Shown piece after piece: positions 1 through 8,698 of a stretch of DNA of 64,000 nt. A model generated the notes under the pieces. The model saw nothing but the letters and a program-made list of their open reading frames with translations, did no database searches and had not been told where the DNA came from. The stretch covers positions 2,108,001-2,172,000 of the forward strand of contig NZ_JBHTLI010000001.1 of assembly GCF_042678405.1 (NCBI RefSeq), given 5' to 3'. Position 1 is the first letter of the stretch, and each line of letters opens with the position of its first letter. The DNA is from Salegentibacter_A chungangensis. GTDB lineage: Bacteria > Bacteroidota > Bacteroidia > Flavobacteriales > Flavobacteriaceae. The position numbers and the translations under genes are program-made.

Positions 1-50
1 CGGAAATACTAAACCCGGGGTCCGGTTAAGTTTTTAAATCATCTTTCAAT

Positions 51-416
51 ATGAAATGGTATTTACACGTATTGAACAATTATTCAGTCTTTAATGGAAG
101 AGCCAGGAGGATGGAATACTGGATGTTTATCTTTTATAATTTCATTTTCACACTTCTTGCCATAGCCTTCGATATGATAATAGCTCATTATACTGGGTTC
201 TTTGGAACCTTGTTCCTGGTTTACACAATAGCCAGCATTATTCCGAGCCTGGCAGTTGCCTCAAGAAGATTGCACGACACAGATAACAGCGGATGGATGT
301 GTCTTATCAACCTCATTCCCATAATTGGTGGTTTTTGGTTCCTGATTTTAACCTTAACCGAAGGTGTTGCGGGAAGCAATAAATGGGGACCAGATCCCAA
401 GCACAAATATTTTTAA
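51..416 (+). CDS. DUF805 family inner membrane protein
   Basis: A 121-residue membrane protein of the DUF805 family, whose molecular role is not established. The family signature is visible: an N-terminal F-NGRARRMEYW stretch at about residues 14-24, RRLHDTDNSGW at about 72-82, and a terminal GxNKWGPDP at about 108-116. Hydrophobic segments at about 25-47, 50-70 and 84-101 make it a small integral membrane protein. The ATG at 51 gives the family-typical start. It stands alone ahead of the AI-2E-type gene, 97 bases apart and on the same strand. The upstream gene lies outside the window. Confidence 0.9.
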   Translation: MKWYLHVLNNYSVFNGRARRMEYWMFIFYNFIFTLLAIAFDMIIAHYTGFFGTLFLVYTIASIIPSLAVASRRLHDTDNSGWMCLINLIPIIGGFWFLILTLTEGVAGSNKWGPDPKHKYF

Positions 417-513
417 GCCATTCTTCTTTATTTGTTAAGAGGAAATTAAAGAATAGTCTAAATTTCGGGACCTTTCCAAAGTTTTTATACCTTAACTTTC
501 TAATCCCGAATTT

Positions 514-1575
514 ATGAATCAAATTAAAAGACTGCTCTTTCCTGTAACAGCAATAATTATTGGAGTTTACTTTTTATTTATGGGCCTTGTTGAAGCAAAG
601 GCTTTCCTTGCTCCTCTTGTAATGGCCGTGATTCTTGCCCTTTTAATGATACCTGTTTGTTCTAAAATGGAACAATGGAAGATGAAAAGGATCATCGCCT
701 CTCTGTTAAGCACTTTTCTGGTGTTCTTACTTTCCCTTGTTTTTGCAGGATTAGTGGGCTTCCAGGTCAAAAGTTTTGTTGATGACTGGGAAAAGATCCA
801 GAACACAATGAAGCCAAAGATCGAAAAAGCTGAAAAATATATTGCGGAAAACACTCCTCTAACCCGCCAGAAAGTGGAGTCTTATGAAAGCGGAAAAAAA
901 CTGGCAGATAAAACAGCCAAAAAGACCAATACCGGCAAACAGGCCCTTAGCCTTATTAACCAGGTAATGAGCTTCTTTAGCAATTACCTGCTCACCTTCA
1001 TATATATCTTCTTCCTGCTTAATTACCGGAGAATGTTCCGGGAATTCATACTCAGGCTTTTTCCAGACGATCACCATTCGAAGGTTGAAAATATCATTAC
1101 CAAAACCGCTAAAGTGGCCCAGGGTTATTTGCAAGGCCGGCTGGTCCTTATTCTTTTTCTTGCCGTTCTTTACAGCATAGGCCTGGGAATATCCGGAGTC
1201 AAAAACTTCATTATCATCAGCCTTATTTCGGCATTTCTAAGCCTTATCCCCTTTATTGGTAACCTGGTTGGGCTTCTAATGGCAATGAGCATAGGTTATC
1301 TTACCCAGGGAGATACTAACATTCTTATCGGAATAGTGATCACCTTTAGCCTTGTTCAGTTTATAGAAAGCTATATCCTTGAGCCTTACGTGGTGGGAGA
1401 TAAAGTAGATATACATCCTTTCTTTATAATCCTGGCGGTTATCCTGGGAAATATGGTCTGGGGAATTATGGGAATGATCCTGGCAATTCCTGTTCTGGGT
1501 ATCATTAATGTTATATTTATGCATATTCCTGTGTTGAGCCCTTTCTCATTTCTGCTCAGTAAGCAGGATCAATAA
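514..1575 (+). CDS. AI-2E family (PerM/YdiK-like) transporter
   Basis: A 353-residue polytopic membrane protein of the AI-2E exporter (PerM) family. Two or three N-terminal helices (about 5-35 and 60-85) are followed by a hydrophilic loop at about 90-145 and then five or six helices, including the GVKNFIIISLISAFLSLIPF stretch at about 230-249 that is typical of the family. Family members include an autoinducer-2 exporter, a Na+/H+ antiporter and many of unknown substrate, so the substrate here cannot be named. Only 14 bases separate it from the DUF1853 gene, so the two are probably co-transcribed. Confidence 0.9.
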   Translation: MNQIKRLLFPVTAIIIGVYFLFMGLVEAKAFLAPLVMAVILALLMIPVCSKMEQWKMKRIIASLLSTFLVFLLSLVFAGLVGFQVKSFVDDWEKIQNTMKPKIEKAEKYIAENTPLTRQKVESYESGKKLADKTAKKTNTGKQALSLINQVMSFFSNYLLTFIYIFFLLNYRRMFREFILRLFPDDHHSKVENIITKTAKVAQGYLQGRLVLILFLAVLYSIGLGISGVKNFIIISLISAFLSLIPFIGNLVGLLMAMSIGYLTQGDTNILIGIVITFSLVQFIESYILEPYVVGDKVDIHPFFIILAVILGNMVWGIMGMILAIPVLGIINVIFMHIPVLSPFSFLLSKQDQ

Positions 1576-1589
1576 AAAACAATCTGAAT

Positions 1590-2417
1590 ATGTTCCAAGA
1601 TCATCAGCGTTTTGAGGGTTTCTGGAAAACCCCTTCCCTCTGGAAAGAAGATCGGCTTTTTGGCCTGCGCCAATTCAATTTACCTGTATTAGACTTCCGG
1701 GAGGCGTTTTATTCAGCTATTAATTCAGAAAAGATTTCCGGAAGTGTTCTGGGGAAACGCGTGGAGCGTTTTTTTGAGGTCGGGCTGCAACAACAGGAAG
1801 ATCTTGAAATCATTACCGCGAACCTGCAAATTAGTCGTGAAAAGATTACCCTGGGAGAGATCGATTTCCTCGTAAGGGATAAAAAAGAGGAAAGAGTTTC
1901 ACATATAGAGCTTGTTTATAAATTCTATGTTTATGATCCTACTTTTCCTGAGGAGCTTGCCCGTTGGATAGGCCCTAACCGAAGGGACAGCCTGCTTCAG
2001 AAAACCGAGAAGTTAAAGCAAAAGCAGCTGCCTTTACTTTACAAGCCTGAAACCAAAGAAGCCCTCAAAGCGATGGACCTGGATACCTCTGATATCCGCC
2101 AGGAAGTATGTTTCAAGGCAAATCTATTTGTGCCAAAACACCTGGCAGGCCTGGAGTTCCCGCTCATAAACAACCAGTGTATCGCCGGGTACTGGATCTC
2201 GTTTTCAGATTTCAGCGAAGAGAATTATGGAGATTTTGAGTATTTCACTCCTGTTAAAAAGGACTGGCCTGTAAACCCGGATTCAGGTAGGGAATGGTTT
2301 TCCTATAAAGAGATAAAAGAACAGATCAAAGATCTTTTTGAGTATAAAAAAGCTCCACTGGTATGGATGAAAAAAGGTGATGAAGAATATGAACGTTTAT
2401 TCGTGGTCTGGTGGTAA
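1590..2417 (+). CDS. DUF1853 family protein
   Basis: A 275-residue soluble protein matching DUF1853. The N-terminal half carries GEIDFLVRD and, after a short spacer, HIELVYKFYV. This is the acidic-residue plus E-x3-K layout of the PD-(D/E)XK nuclease-like fold, to which I recall this family being assigned. A real nuclease activity is not proven. The rest (tolerant loop, then a W-rich C-terminus ending VVWW) agrees with full length. It starts 14 bases after the AI-2E-type gene, so it probably shares that transcript, but the pairing gives no clear functional hint. Confidence 0.8.
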   Translation: MFQDHQRFEGFWKTPSLWKEDRLFGLRQFNLPVLDFREAFYSAINSEKISGSVLGKRVERFFEVGLQQQEDLEIITANLQISREKITLGEIDFLVRDKKEERVSHIELVYKFYVYDPTFPEELARWIGPNRRDSLLQKTEKLKQKQLPLLYKPETKEALKAMDLDTSDIRQEVCFKANLFVPKHLAGLEFPLINNQCIAGYWISFSDFSEENYGDFEYFTPVKKDWPVNPDSGREWFSYKEIKEQIKDLFEYKKAPLVWMKKGDEEYERLFVVWW

Positions 2418-2632
2418 TGATCTGTAATGAATAATTTTTAAAAATATAATATTGGTGAATTAAACCTGATGTAAAAGCCCGGAGCGACACCAACTTACTG
2501 TATATACCATAAATGCTTAAAGAATTGCTTTGATTATTAGCAGGTTCTGCTTTTAACCAATCAGAGCTTCAGTTTTTCTGGGATTCTTGGTTTTTCCCAT
2601 TAACTTTACAAGCTCTAAATCCTGTAATCCGA

Positions 2633-3511
2633 ATGAATCAGAATAACCGGGAAGCCATCAAAGCCTCATATTTCAGCATTTTTGGTAATGCCCTGCTTGC
2701 CATAATAAAGGGCCTTACGGGATTTTTTGGCAACTCCTATGCCCTGATTGCTGACGCTATAGAATCTACTACCGATGTTTTTGCCTCCTTACTGGTCTTA
2801 TTCGGATTAAAATACTCCTCAAAACCGCCGGATAAGAATCATCCTTATGGCCACGGAAAGGCCGAAGCCCTAATCACCTTTCTGGTGGTGGGGTTCCTGG
2901 TAGTCTCAGCTACGGTAATTGCCTATGAAAGTATTCAAAACATACAGACCCCTCACAAGGTTCCGAAACCGTATACGCTTATCGTCCTGGCCGTGATCAT
3001 AATTACCAAAGAGATATTTTACCGAAAGATCTCTAATAAAAGTGACGAGACCAAGAGTTCTTCCTTAAAGGCAGACGCCTGGCACCACCGCAGCGATGCC
3101 ATCACTTCCCTTATGGCATTCATAGGGATCTCTATTGCGCTTTTTATGGGGAAAGGCTATGAAACAGCCGACGACTGGGCTGCTTTACTGGCTTCCGGTT
3201 TTATTATTTATAATGCCTATCTTATTCTAAGACCTGCCCTTGGGGAAGTAATGGATGAGCATATGTATGACGAAATGATCAAAGAGATCAGAAAGATCAG
3301 TGAAGGTGTTGATGGGGTTACTGACACTGAAAAATGCTATGTACGCAAGATGGGGATGAGCTACCACGTAGATCTTCATATTGGCGTAGATCCTGAATTA
3401 AGTGTTAAAAAAGGGCACGATATCGCCCACCGGGTAAAAGATGAGCTGCTGAACCATTTCCCGGAGATCGTGGATGTGCACATTCACGTCGAGCCAAACG
3501 ATGAGCTTTGA
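2633..3511 (+). CDS. cation diffusion facilitator family transporter
   Basis: A 292-residue CDF transporter, expected to export divalent metal ions (Zn, Fe, Mn or Co) in exchange for protons. It has six predicted helices in the first 205 residues and a C-terminal cytoplasmic metal-binding domain (about 206-292) ending in a VHIHVEPND strand. The transport site in the fifth helix is HHRSD (H-x3-D, about residue 150). In the second helix the equivalent position reads E44-x3-D48 rather than the commoner D/H-x3-D. PDKNHPYGHGKAE at about 66-78 is the conserved loop between helices 2 and 3. It is monocistronic, with 121 bases of AT-rich sequence before the ATG containing a weak TAACTTTA box near 2600. 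Confidence 0.93.
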   Translation: MNQNNREAIKASYFSIFGNALLAIIKGLTGFFGNSYALIADAIESTTDVFASLLVLFGLKYSSKPPDKNHPYGHGKAEALITFLVVGFLVVSATVIAYESIQNIQTPHKVPKPYTLIVLAVIIITKEIFYRKISNKSDETKSSSLKADAWHHRSDAITSLMAFIGISIALFMGKGYETADDWAALLASGFIIYNAYLILRPALGEVMDEHMYDEMIKEIRKISEGVDGVTDTEKCYVRKMGMSYHVDLHIGVDPELSVKKGHDIAHRVKDELLNHFPEIVDVHIHVEPNDEL

Positions 3512-3571
3512 CACCCCTATTCTTCTTTAAAATTATTAAGAAAGATTTAGCACTACACTTGAGTAAATCCC

Positions 3572-3602
3572 TTTGATTTCAGAGCAAATCGGCTTATCTT
3601 AT
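3572..3602 (+). promoter_or_regulatory. putative Bacteroidota promoter of the baeRF-like gene
   Basis: TTTG at 3572-3575 and TATCTTAT at 3595-3602 are separated by 19 bases, close to the TTTG / TAnnTTTG arrangement of the primary Bacteroidota sigma factor. This puts the transcript start near 3607, so the inverted repeat at 3625-3655 falls inside the leader. Confidence 0.45.
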
Positions 3603-3624
3603 CTACAGTATTAACCAATCTCAA

Positions 3625-3655
3625 ATTCGAGATTCACCTCCCGAAAATCTCGAAT
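3625..3655 (+). repeat. perfect 10-bp inverted repeat in leader of baeRF-like gene
   Basis: ATTCGAGATT (3625-3634) and AATCTCGAAT (3646-3655) are exact reverse complements with an 11-base spacer, ending 22 bases before the start codon at 3678. No T-run follows, so it is not a standard terminator. It could be an operator, or an RNA hairpin that controls translation or stability. Confidence 0.7.
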
Positions 3656-3677
3656 GTAAATCCAAAAAACTAATATT

Positions 3678-4838
3678 ATGGCATTGATAAGTCAGGAAGA
3701 ATTTAAAGAATTATCACAAGCTAGAAATGAGCTATGTGTCTCTATCTTTATTCCCACTGAAAGAGCGGGAAAGGAAGTGTTAGAAGGAAAGAACAGTACA
3801 CACCTAAAGTCTAAATGGAAAGAGGTGAAACAAGAGCTGGAAAATAAAGGAGTAGCTGCTGAAAAGATCGAAAAACTTGGCAAACCTGTTCTGGAACTTG
3901 TAAATGATAAAGAATTCTGGAGACACCAGTCAGACGGACTTGCAGTATATACTTCTGAAAGCTTTTTTGAAAAATATACCGTACCGGTAAAATTTGAAAC
4001 CCATCATTATATTTCCCGTGAATTCTATATAAAACCTCTAATTCCGGTATTTGCCGAAGATGCGAGGTTTTATTTACTTACGGTACAGCTGGACGATGTA
4101 GCCCTTTATGAAGCCACTAAGTACAGTATTGGGGAAGTTTATGTAGAAGACCTTACTCCTTCCAGGCTGGAGGACAGTGTAGGATACGATTATAAAGAAA
4201 AGAACCTGCAGTTCAGAACCCAGCAGGTAGGACAGGGTAAGGCTCAGTTTCACGGTCACGGTGGCAGTGAAAGGGATCATAAGGAAGAGATAAGCCAGTT
4301 TTTCAGAGCTATAGATAAAGGCCTGCATAGTATTCTTCATGCGGAGAATGTTCCCCTTGTAGTTGCCTGTCAGGATTACCTGTTTCCAATTTATAAACAG
4401 GCTAATACCTACAAGCATCTTGTAGATAAGTCGGTTTCAGGAAATCCTTCTGATTCTGATATGTTTGGACTGCATCAAAAAGCACTCGAACAACTGGAAC
4501 CCATACTTAAGCAGGAAGAACGCTCAAAGATCAACAAATTCAATGAATTTAATCAGACTAATAAAACTGCGGCTGCAGTGAGCGAGATCCTGCCTGCTAT
4601 TCACGAAGGAAAAGTAGATACCCTGTTCCTCGAGAACCGGGAAGAGATCTGGGGGTCTTATGACGAAGATAAAATGGCCGTGAATGTTGACGACCATCAA
4701 AATGAAGCCAATACTTCACTTATGAACTGGGCAGCAGCTAAAGTCATACAACAGGGCGGAAACGTATACTTGCTGGATTCCGCATTTATGCCGGAAAAAA
4801 GTTCTAAGATGAACGCCCTGCTGCGTTACAATTATTAA
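3678..4838 (+). CDS. bacterial release-factor-fold (baeRF family 7-like) protein
   Basis: A 386-residue soluble protein resembling the bacterial members of the archaeo-eukaryotic release factor (eRF1/Pelota) superfamily, probably baeRF family 7. What I see: an N-terminal region with VSIFIPTERAGKE (about 22-34), a middle domain with a glycine/histidine loop FHGHGGSERDHKEE (about 193-206), and a C-terminal region with HEGKVDTLFLE and QGGNVYLLD (about 312-372), which recalls the eRF1 third domain. Known members are thought to act on stalled ribosomes. That role is inferred here, because the classical GGQ peptide-release loop is not clearly present. It is a single-gene unit with its own leader hairpin and terminator. 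Confidence 0.7.
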   Translation: MALISQEEFKELSQARNELCVSIFIPTERAGKEVLEGKNSTHLKSKWKEVKQELENKGVAAEKIEKLGKPVLELVNDKEFWRHQSDGLAVYTSESFFEKYTVPVKFETHHYISREFYIKPLIPVFAEDARFYLLTVQLDDVALYEATKYSIGEVYVEDLTPSRLEDSVGYDYKEKNLQFRTQQVGQGKAQFHGHGGSERDHKEEISQFFRAIDKGLHSILHAENVPLVVACQDYLFPIYKQANTYKHLVDKSVSGNPSDSDMFGLHQKALEQLEPILKQEERSKINKFNEFNQTNKTAAAVSEILPAIHEGKVDTLFLENREEIWGSYDEDKMAVNVDDHQNEANTSLMNWAAAKVIQQGGNVYLLDSAFMPEKSSKMNALLRYNY

Positions 4839-4864
4839 TTTAATCCTATCAGAAATATTCCTTT

Positions 4865-4888
4865 AAGGCGGCACGATGCCGCCTTTTG
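4865..4888 (+). terminator. rho-independent terminator
   Basis: AAGGCGGCA (4865-4873) and TGCCGCCTT (4877-4885) form a 9-bp GC-rich stem with a 3-base loop followed by TT. It lies 26 bases after the stop of the baeRF-like gene. Confidence 0.85.
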
Positions 4889-4931
4889 CATTTAAAAAAC
4901 TATCTTTATAGCATACAACCAAATACAATTT

Positions 4932-5678
4932 ATGGATACAAATCTTGCAGTATTAATAGACGGAGACAATATACCTTCAGCCTACATCAAAGAAATGATG
5001 GAAGAGATCGCTAAACATGGGAACCCTACCATTAAGAGGATCTATGGAGACTGGACCAAGCCACATCTGGCTAAATGGAAAAATGTCCTGCTTGAAAACG
5101 CTATTAATCCTATTCAACAATACGGTTACACCCAGGGGAAGAACGCTACCGACTCGGCTATGATCATCGATGCTATGGATATTCTGTATTCAAACAAGGT
5201 AGATGGATTCTGTATTGTGTCCAGTGACAGCGATTTCACAAGACTGGCCACAAGACTCCGGGAAGCCGGAATGAAGGTTATTGGTCTTGGGGAAAAGAAG
5301 ACTCCTGACCCGTTTATAGTAGCCTGCGATAGGTTTATATATATTGAAATTCTTAAAGACAACGATAAGGATACTGAAGCTGCTTCCAAAAAAGGAAAAA
5401 GCCCTAAAAAAAGCAGTGTGGACAGAATTACCCCGAAAGTTGTCAGGCTTATTGCGCATACCATTTCTGATGTCGCCGATGAAGACGGCTGGGCATTTCT
5501 TGGGGATGTGGGGAGCTTACTTCAGAAGAAGCAGCCTAATTTCGATTCCAGGAACTACGGTTTTGAAAAATTAACCCCAATGATCGATTCCATCGGGAAA
5601 TTTGAGATCGAATCCAGAACCAACCAAAACTCCAAATTTAAACTGATATACGTCAGAAATATTAAGGATAAAAAATAA
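4932..5678 (+). CDS. NYN domain protein with C-terminal OST-HTH/LOTUS domain
   Basis: A 248-residue protein. The first 140 residues form a NYN (PIN-like) ribonuclease domain: acidic residues D10 and D12 in VLIDGDN, an aspartate-rich segment (ATDSAMIIDAMD, about 70-81) and SSDSDFTRL (about 97-105) build the metal site. A lysine-rich linker at about 145-160 leads to a C-terminal region (about 165-245) with the look of an OST-HTH/LOTUS RNA-binding domain. The LabA/MARF1-like architecture points to an RNA-processing or RNA-decay role, but the target is unknown. The pirin gene follows after 10 bases, so the two are probably co-transcribed. Confidence 0.88.
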   Translation: MDTNLAVLIDGDNIPSAYIKEMMEEIAKHGNPTIKRIYGDWTKPHLAKWKNVLLENAINPIQQYGYTQGKNATDSAMIIDAMDILYSNKVDGFCIVSSDSDFTRLATRLREAGMKVIGLGEKKTPDPFIVACDRFIYIEILKDNDKDTEAASKKGKSPKKSSVDRITPKVVRLIAHTISDVADEDGWAFLGDVGSLLQKKQPNFDSRNYGFEKLTPMIDSIGKFEIESRTNQNSKFKLIYVRNIKDKK

Positions 5679-5688
5679 TCAAAAAGCG

Positions 5689-6543
5689 ATGAGAACCATA
5701 AAGAAAATCCACCAGGCTGATTATCGCCCCATAGCCGACCTCATCACCTACTCCCCTATGCCCACTGCAAGCCTGCAGATGATAGACCCGTTTATATTCC
5801 TTAACCATCACGGGCCACAGAAGTACCCGCCAAATAATAATGGACTGCCCTTTGGGCCGCATCCTCACCGCGGGATGGAAACCGTTACCTTTATTCTGGA
5901 GGGAGATATCGCTCATAAAGATTCAGGAGGACATAAAAGCGTTATAGATCGTGGCGGTGTTCAGTGGATGACTGCCGGAAGCGGACTCATTCACGCTGAG
6001 GTATCTTCAGAAGAGTTCAAAAACGATGGTGGAGACCTTGAAATACTCCAGCTGTGGATCAACCTGCCTGCAAAGTTCAAGATGACCGAGCCCCGCTACA
6101 AGGGTCTGCAGGAAAAGGATATTCCTGTGGTAACACTTGATTCCGGAAATATCACGGCGCAGGTAATTTCGGGAGAATTTAAAGGAACCAAGGGCGCATT
6201 TGATACCCTTACTGATATTCATCTCACGACCATCCGTTTTAAAAAAGGTTCCCACCTGAAACTTCAGGTTTCCGGCGAGGAGAATATTTTCTTCTATGTG
6301 GTATCTGGGGAACTTAAGGTAAATGGGGAACAGGCAATGTACAGGCACCTTATAGAATTCGATAATGATGATGAAAACCTGGAAATAGAAGCCGTGGAAG
6401 ACAGCACTTTAATCTTCGGCCACGCGAAGCCATTCAAAGAACCCGTGGTTGCCCGGGGTCCTTTTGTTATGAATTCTATGGAGGAGATCAACCAGGCATA
6501 TATAGATTACGAAGCAGGAAAACTTGGGTCCTGGGAAGAATAA
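5689..6543 (+). CDS. pirin family protein
   Basis: A 284-residue bicupin of the pirin family. The metal-binding motif of the N-terminal cupin is clear: GPHPHRGMETVT at about 56-67, followed by the HAEVS histidine and glutamate at about 103-107. The C-terminal cupin (about 175-280) is more degenerate. Bacterial pirins are iron proteins, some with quercetin dioxygenase activity and others binding regulatory partners, so no substrate is assigned. It follows the NYN gene by 10 bases and ends one base before the stop of hisIE on the other strand, with no terminator visible between them. Confidence 0.92.
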   Translation: MRTIKKIHQADYRPIADLITYSPMPTASLQMIDPFIFLNHHGPQKYPPNNNGLPFGPHPHRGMETVTFILEGDIAHKDSGGHKSVIDRGGVQWMTAGSGLIHAEVSSEEFKNDGGDLEILQLWINLPAKFKMTEPRYKGLQEKDIPVVTLDSGNITAQVISGEFKGTKGAFDTLTDIHLTTIRFKKGSHLKLQVSGEENIFFYVVSGELKVNGEQAMYRHLIEFDNDDENLEIEAVEDSTLIFGHAKPFKEPVVARGPFVMNSMEEINQAYIDYEAGKLGSWEE

Positions 6544-6544
6544 C

Positions 6545-7162
6545 TTAATGTCTTCCTTCCAGGACCTTTACCACATCCTTAAGCGCATAGCCTTTAGCCT
6601 TCAACAGTATCAGGTAATGGAATAAGAGATCGGCGCTTTCGTTCAGGAAGAGTTCTTCATTATCGTCCTTGGCCTCGATCACGGTTTCCACGGCCTCCTC
6701 GCCTACTTTCTGCGCGATTTTATTAATACCCTCATCGAACAGGGACACCACGTAGCTTTTTTTGTCCTCACGCAATTCGGGCTCCACCTCGCTCATTCTT
6801 TTACGCTTGGCAATAATTCCTTCCAGGTTAGATAGAAAACCAAAACTGGGCTCATTATCTTCTGCCCAGCAAGTATCGGTTCCCTTATGACACACAGGCC
6901 CCTGTGGCCTTACACTTACCAGCAGGCTATCATTATCACAATCGTTCTTAATATTTACAAGGTGAAGGAAATTACCGCTTTCCTCACCTTTAGTCCAGAG
7001 CCTTTTTTTACTTCTACTATAAAAAGTAACCTTTTTCGTTTCGTTGGTCTTTAAGAATGCCTCTTCATTCATATAGCCCAGCATCAGCACATTTTTAGTA
7101 TCAGCATCCTGAATAATGGCAGGCACCAGTCCGTCGTTATTTTTATTAAAATCTATATTCAT
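6545..7162 (-). CDS. hisIE: bifunctional phosphoribosyl-AMP cyclohydrolase / phosphoribosyl-ATP pyrophosphatase
   Basis: A 205-residue fusion doing steps 2 and 3 of histidine synthesis. The HisI half (1-110) has MLGYMNEEA, FYSRSKKRLWTKGE (about 46-59), the Asp-rich DCDNDSLL metal site and the CHKGTDTCW zinc cysteines (about 90-98). The HisE half (115-205) is an all-alpha MazG-like domain with KVGEEAVETVIEAKDDNEEL (about 149-168). It is the last gene of the his operon, 21 bases after hisF. Its stop lies one base from the stop of the convergent pirin gene. Confidence 0.97.
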   Translation of the reverse strand: MNIDFNKNNDGLVPAIIQDADTKNVLMLGYMNEEAFLKTNETKKVTFYSRSKKRLWTKGEESGNFLHLVNIKNDCDNDSLLVSVRPQGPVCHKGTDTCWAEDNEPSFGFLSNLEGIIAKRKRMSEVEPELREDKKSYVVSLFDEGINKIAQKVGEEAVETVIEAKDDNEELFLNESADLLFHYLILLKAKGYALKDVVKVLEGRH

Positions 7163-7183
7163 GTCTTCTTTTTGTTTTTTAGC

Positions 7184-7939
7184 CTAAAGTCTTACCGGGA
7201 TTCCCTGTTTTTTCAATTCCACTTTCAGATCCGGGATCTCTATCTCCTTAAAGTGAAAAATACTGGCTGCAAGAGCGGCATCAGCTTTTCCTTCGGTAAA
7301 TGCATCTACAAAATGCTGAACATTCCCCGCCCCTCCCGATGCGATTATCGGGATATTCAGCTCTTCCGAAAGTTTTGCCAGGGCAAGATTTGCGAAGCCG
7401 TCTTTGGTTCCGTCATTATTCATCGAGGTAAAAAGAATTTCACCGGCGCCTCTTTCTTCCACTTCCTTAGCCCATTCGAAAAGATCGAGTTTTGTTGGGA
7501 TCTTACCACCCACAAGATGCACCAGCCATTTTCCATTTACCTGTTTGGCATCTATGGCCACTGTAATGCACTGACTCCCAAACTTTTGGGTAAGCTCATT
7601 GATCAGTTGCGGATTCTTTACTGCAGAAGAATTTACCGAAACCTTATCTGCACCGTTCTGCAAAAGTATGTCTACATCCTCTATAGAAGAGATCCCCCCT
7701 CCAACGGTAAAGGGAATATTTACCTTTTCAGCCACCCTCAATACAAGATCGGCCAGGGTCTTTCTTCTTTCTTCGGTGGCCGAAATATCGAGGAATACCA
7801 GCTCATCAGCACCGGATCTGGCATACTTGGCTGCAAGTTCTACCGGGTCTCCGGCATCCCGAAGGTCTACAAAATTCACTCCTTTTACCGTCCTTCCGTT
7901 CTTAATATCCAGGCAGGGTATGATTCGTTTTGTTAACAT
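7184..7939 (-). CDS. hisF: imidazole glycerol phosphate synthase, cyclase subunit
   Basis: A 251-residue (beta/alpha)8 barrel that forms imidazole glycerol phosphate and AICAR from PRFAR, using ammonia delivered by HisH. Conserved features are RIIPCLDIKNGRTVKGVNF at the N-terminus (catalytic D in CLDIK, about residue 11), VTVAIDAK near residue 130 (second catalytic aspartate), and phosphate-binding loops FTVGGGI and IIASGGAG. It lies 10 bases after hisA and 21 bases before hisIE. Confidence 0.98.
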   Translation of the reverse strand: MLTKRIIPCLDIKNGRTVKGVNFVDLRDAGDPVELAAKYARSGADELVFLDISATEERRKTLADLVLRVAEKVNIPFTVGGGISSIEDVDILLQNGADKVSVNSSAVKNPQLINELTQKFGSQCITVAIDAKQVNGKWLVHLVGGKIPTKLDLFEWAKEVEERGAGEILFTSMNNDGTKDGFANLALAKLSEELNIPIIASGGAGNVQHFVDAFTEGKADAALAASIFHFKEIEIPDLKVELKKQGIPVRL

Positions 7940-7949
7940 TCTTATTCGT

Positions 7950-8678
7950 TTAGTTATTCAGAATAAAAGCCTCCAGCTCTTTGAGCTGAATTCTGCCTTC
8001 GTAAATGGCTTTCCCGATAATAGTTCCTTCGCATCCCAGCTCGGAAAGCTTAGGTAATTCCCCGAATTCGGAGATCCCGCCGGAAGCAATTAGCTTCACA
8101 GAGCCTTCTGTTTCCTCAAGGATCCTTTTATATAGATCGAAAGCAGGTCCCTGAAGCATCCCGTCCTTGGAGATATCGGTACAGATCACATAATCAATGC
8201 CTTTTTCCCGGTATTCTTTAATGAAAGGAATTAACTCCTTTTCCGATTCTTCCTGCCAGCCGCTAACCGCGATCTTTTCATTATTGGCATCGGCACCAAG
8301 GATGATCTTTTCCGCTCCAAATTTCTGTATCCAGGAGGTAAACCTTTCGGGATCCTTAACAGCAATGCTGCCGCCGGTGATCTGGCTCGCCCCACATTCG
8401 AAAGCGATCTCGAGATCCTTATCAGATTTCAACCCGCCACCAAAATCCACCTTAAGATCGGTCTTTGACGCGATCTCCTCCAGGATTCCGTGATTAACTA
8501 TATGCCTGGATTTAGCACCGTCAAGATCAACCAAATGAAGGTGTTCTATTCCGTGATCCTGAAATCTCCTGGCGACTTCCAGCGGATTTTCATTATAGAT
8601 CTTTTTGGTATTATAATCGCCCTTTGAAAGTCTTACGCACTTTCCTTCTATGATATCTATGGCTGGTATTATTCTCAT
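7950..8678 (-). CDS. hisA: ProFAR isomerase (phosphoribosylformimino-5-aminoimidazole carboxamide ribotide isomerase)
   Basis: A 242-residue barrel enzyme catalysing the Amadori-type isomerisation before HisF/HisH. It begins MRIIPAIDIIEGKCVRLSKG, with the catalytic Asp in AIDI (D8). The second catalytic Asp lies in YVICTDISKDGM, and phosphate loops are VDFGGGL and LIASGGIS. The N- and C-terminal half-barrels mirror HisF, as known for this pair. It lies between hisH (20 bases) and hisF (10 bases). Confidence 0.98.
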   Translation of the reverse strand: MRIIPAIDIIEGKCVRLSKGDYNTKKIYNENPLEVARRFQDHGIEHLHLVDLDGAKSRHIVNHGILEEIASKTDLKVDFGGGLKSDKDLEIAFECGASQITGGSIAVKDPERFTSWIQKFGAEKIILGADANNEKIAVSGWQEESEKELIPFIKEYREKGIDYVICTDISKDGMLQGPAFDLYKRILEETEGSVKLIASGGISEFGELPKLSELGCEGTIIGKAIYEGRIQLKELEAFILNN

Positions 8679-8698
8679 TTATCTTTTTTCTTTAGCTT

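Noticed and set aside
7172..7936. Long open frame on the plus strand opposite hisF
   Set aside because: It mirrors hisF over its full length, has no recognisable domain, and the minus-strand gene is certain from conserved motifs and operon context.
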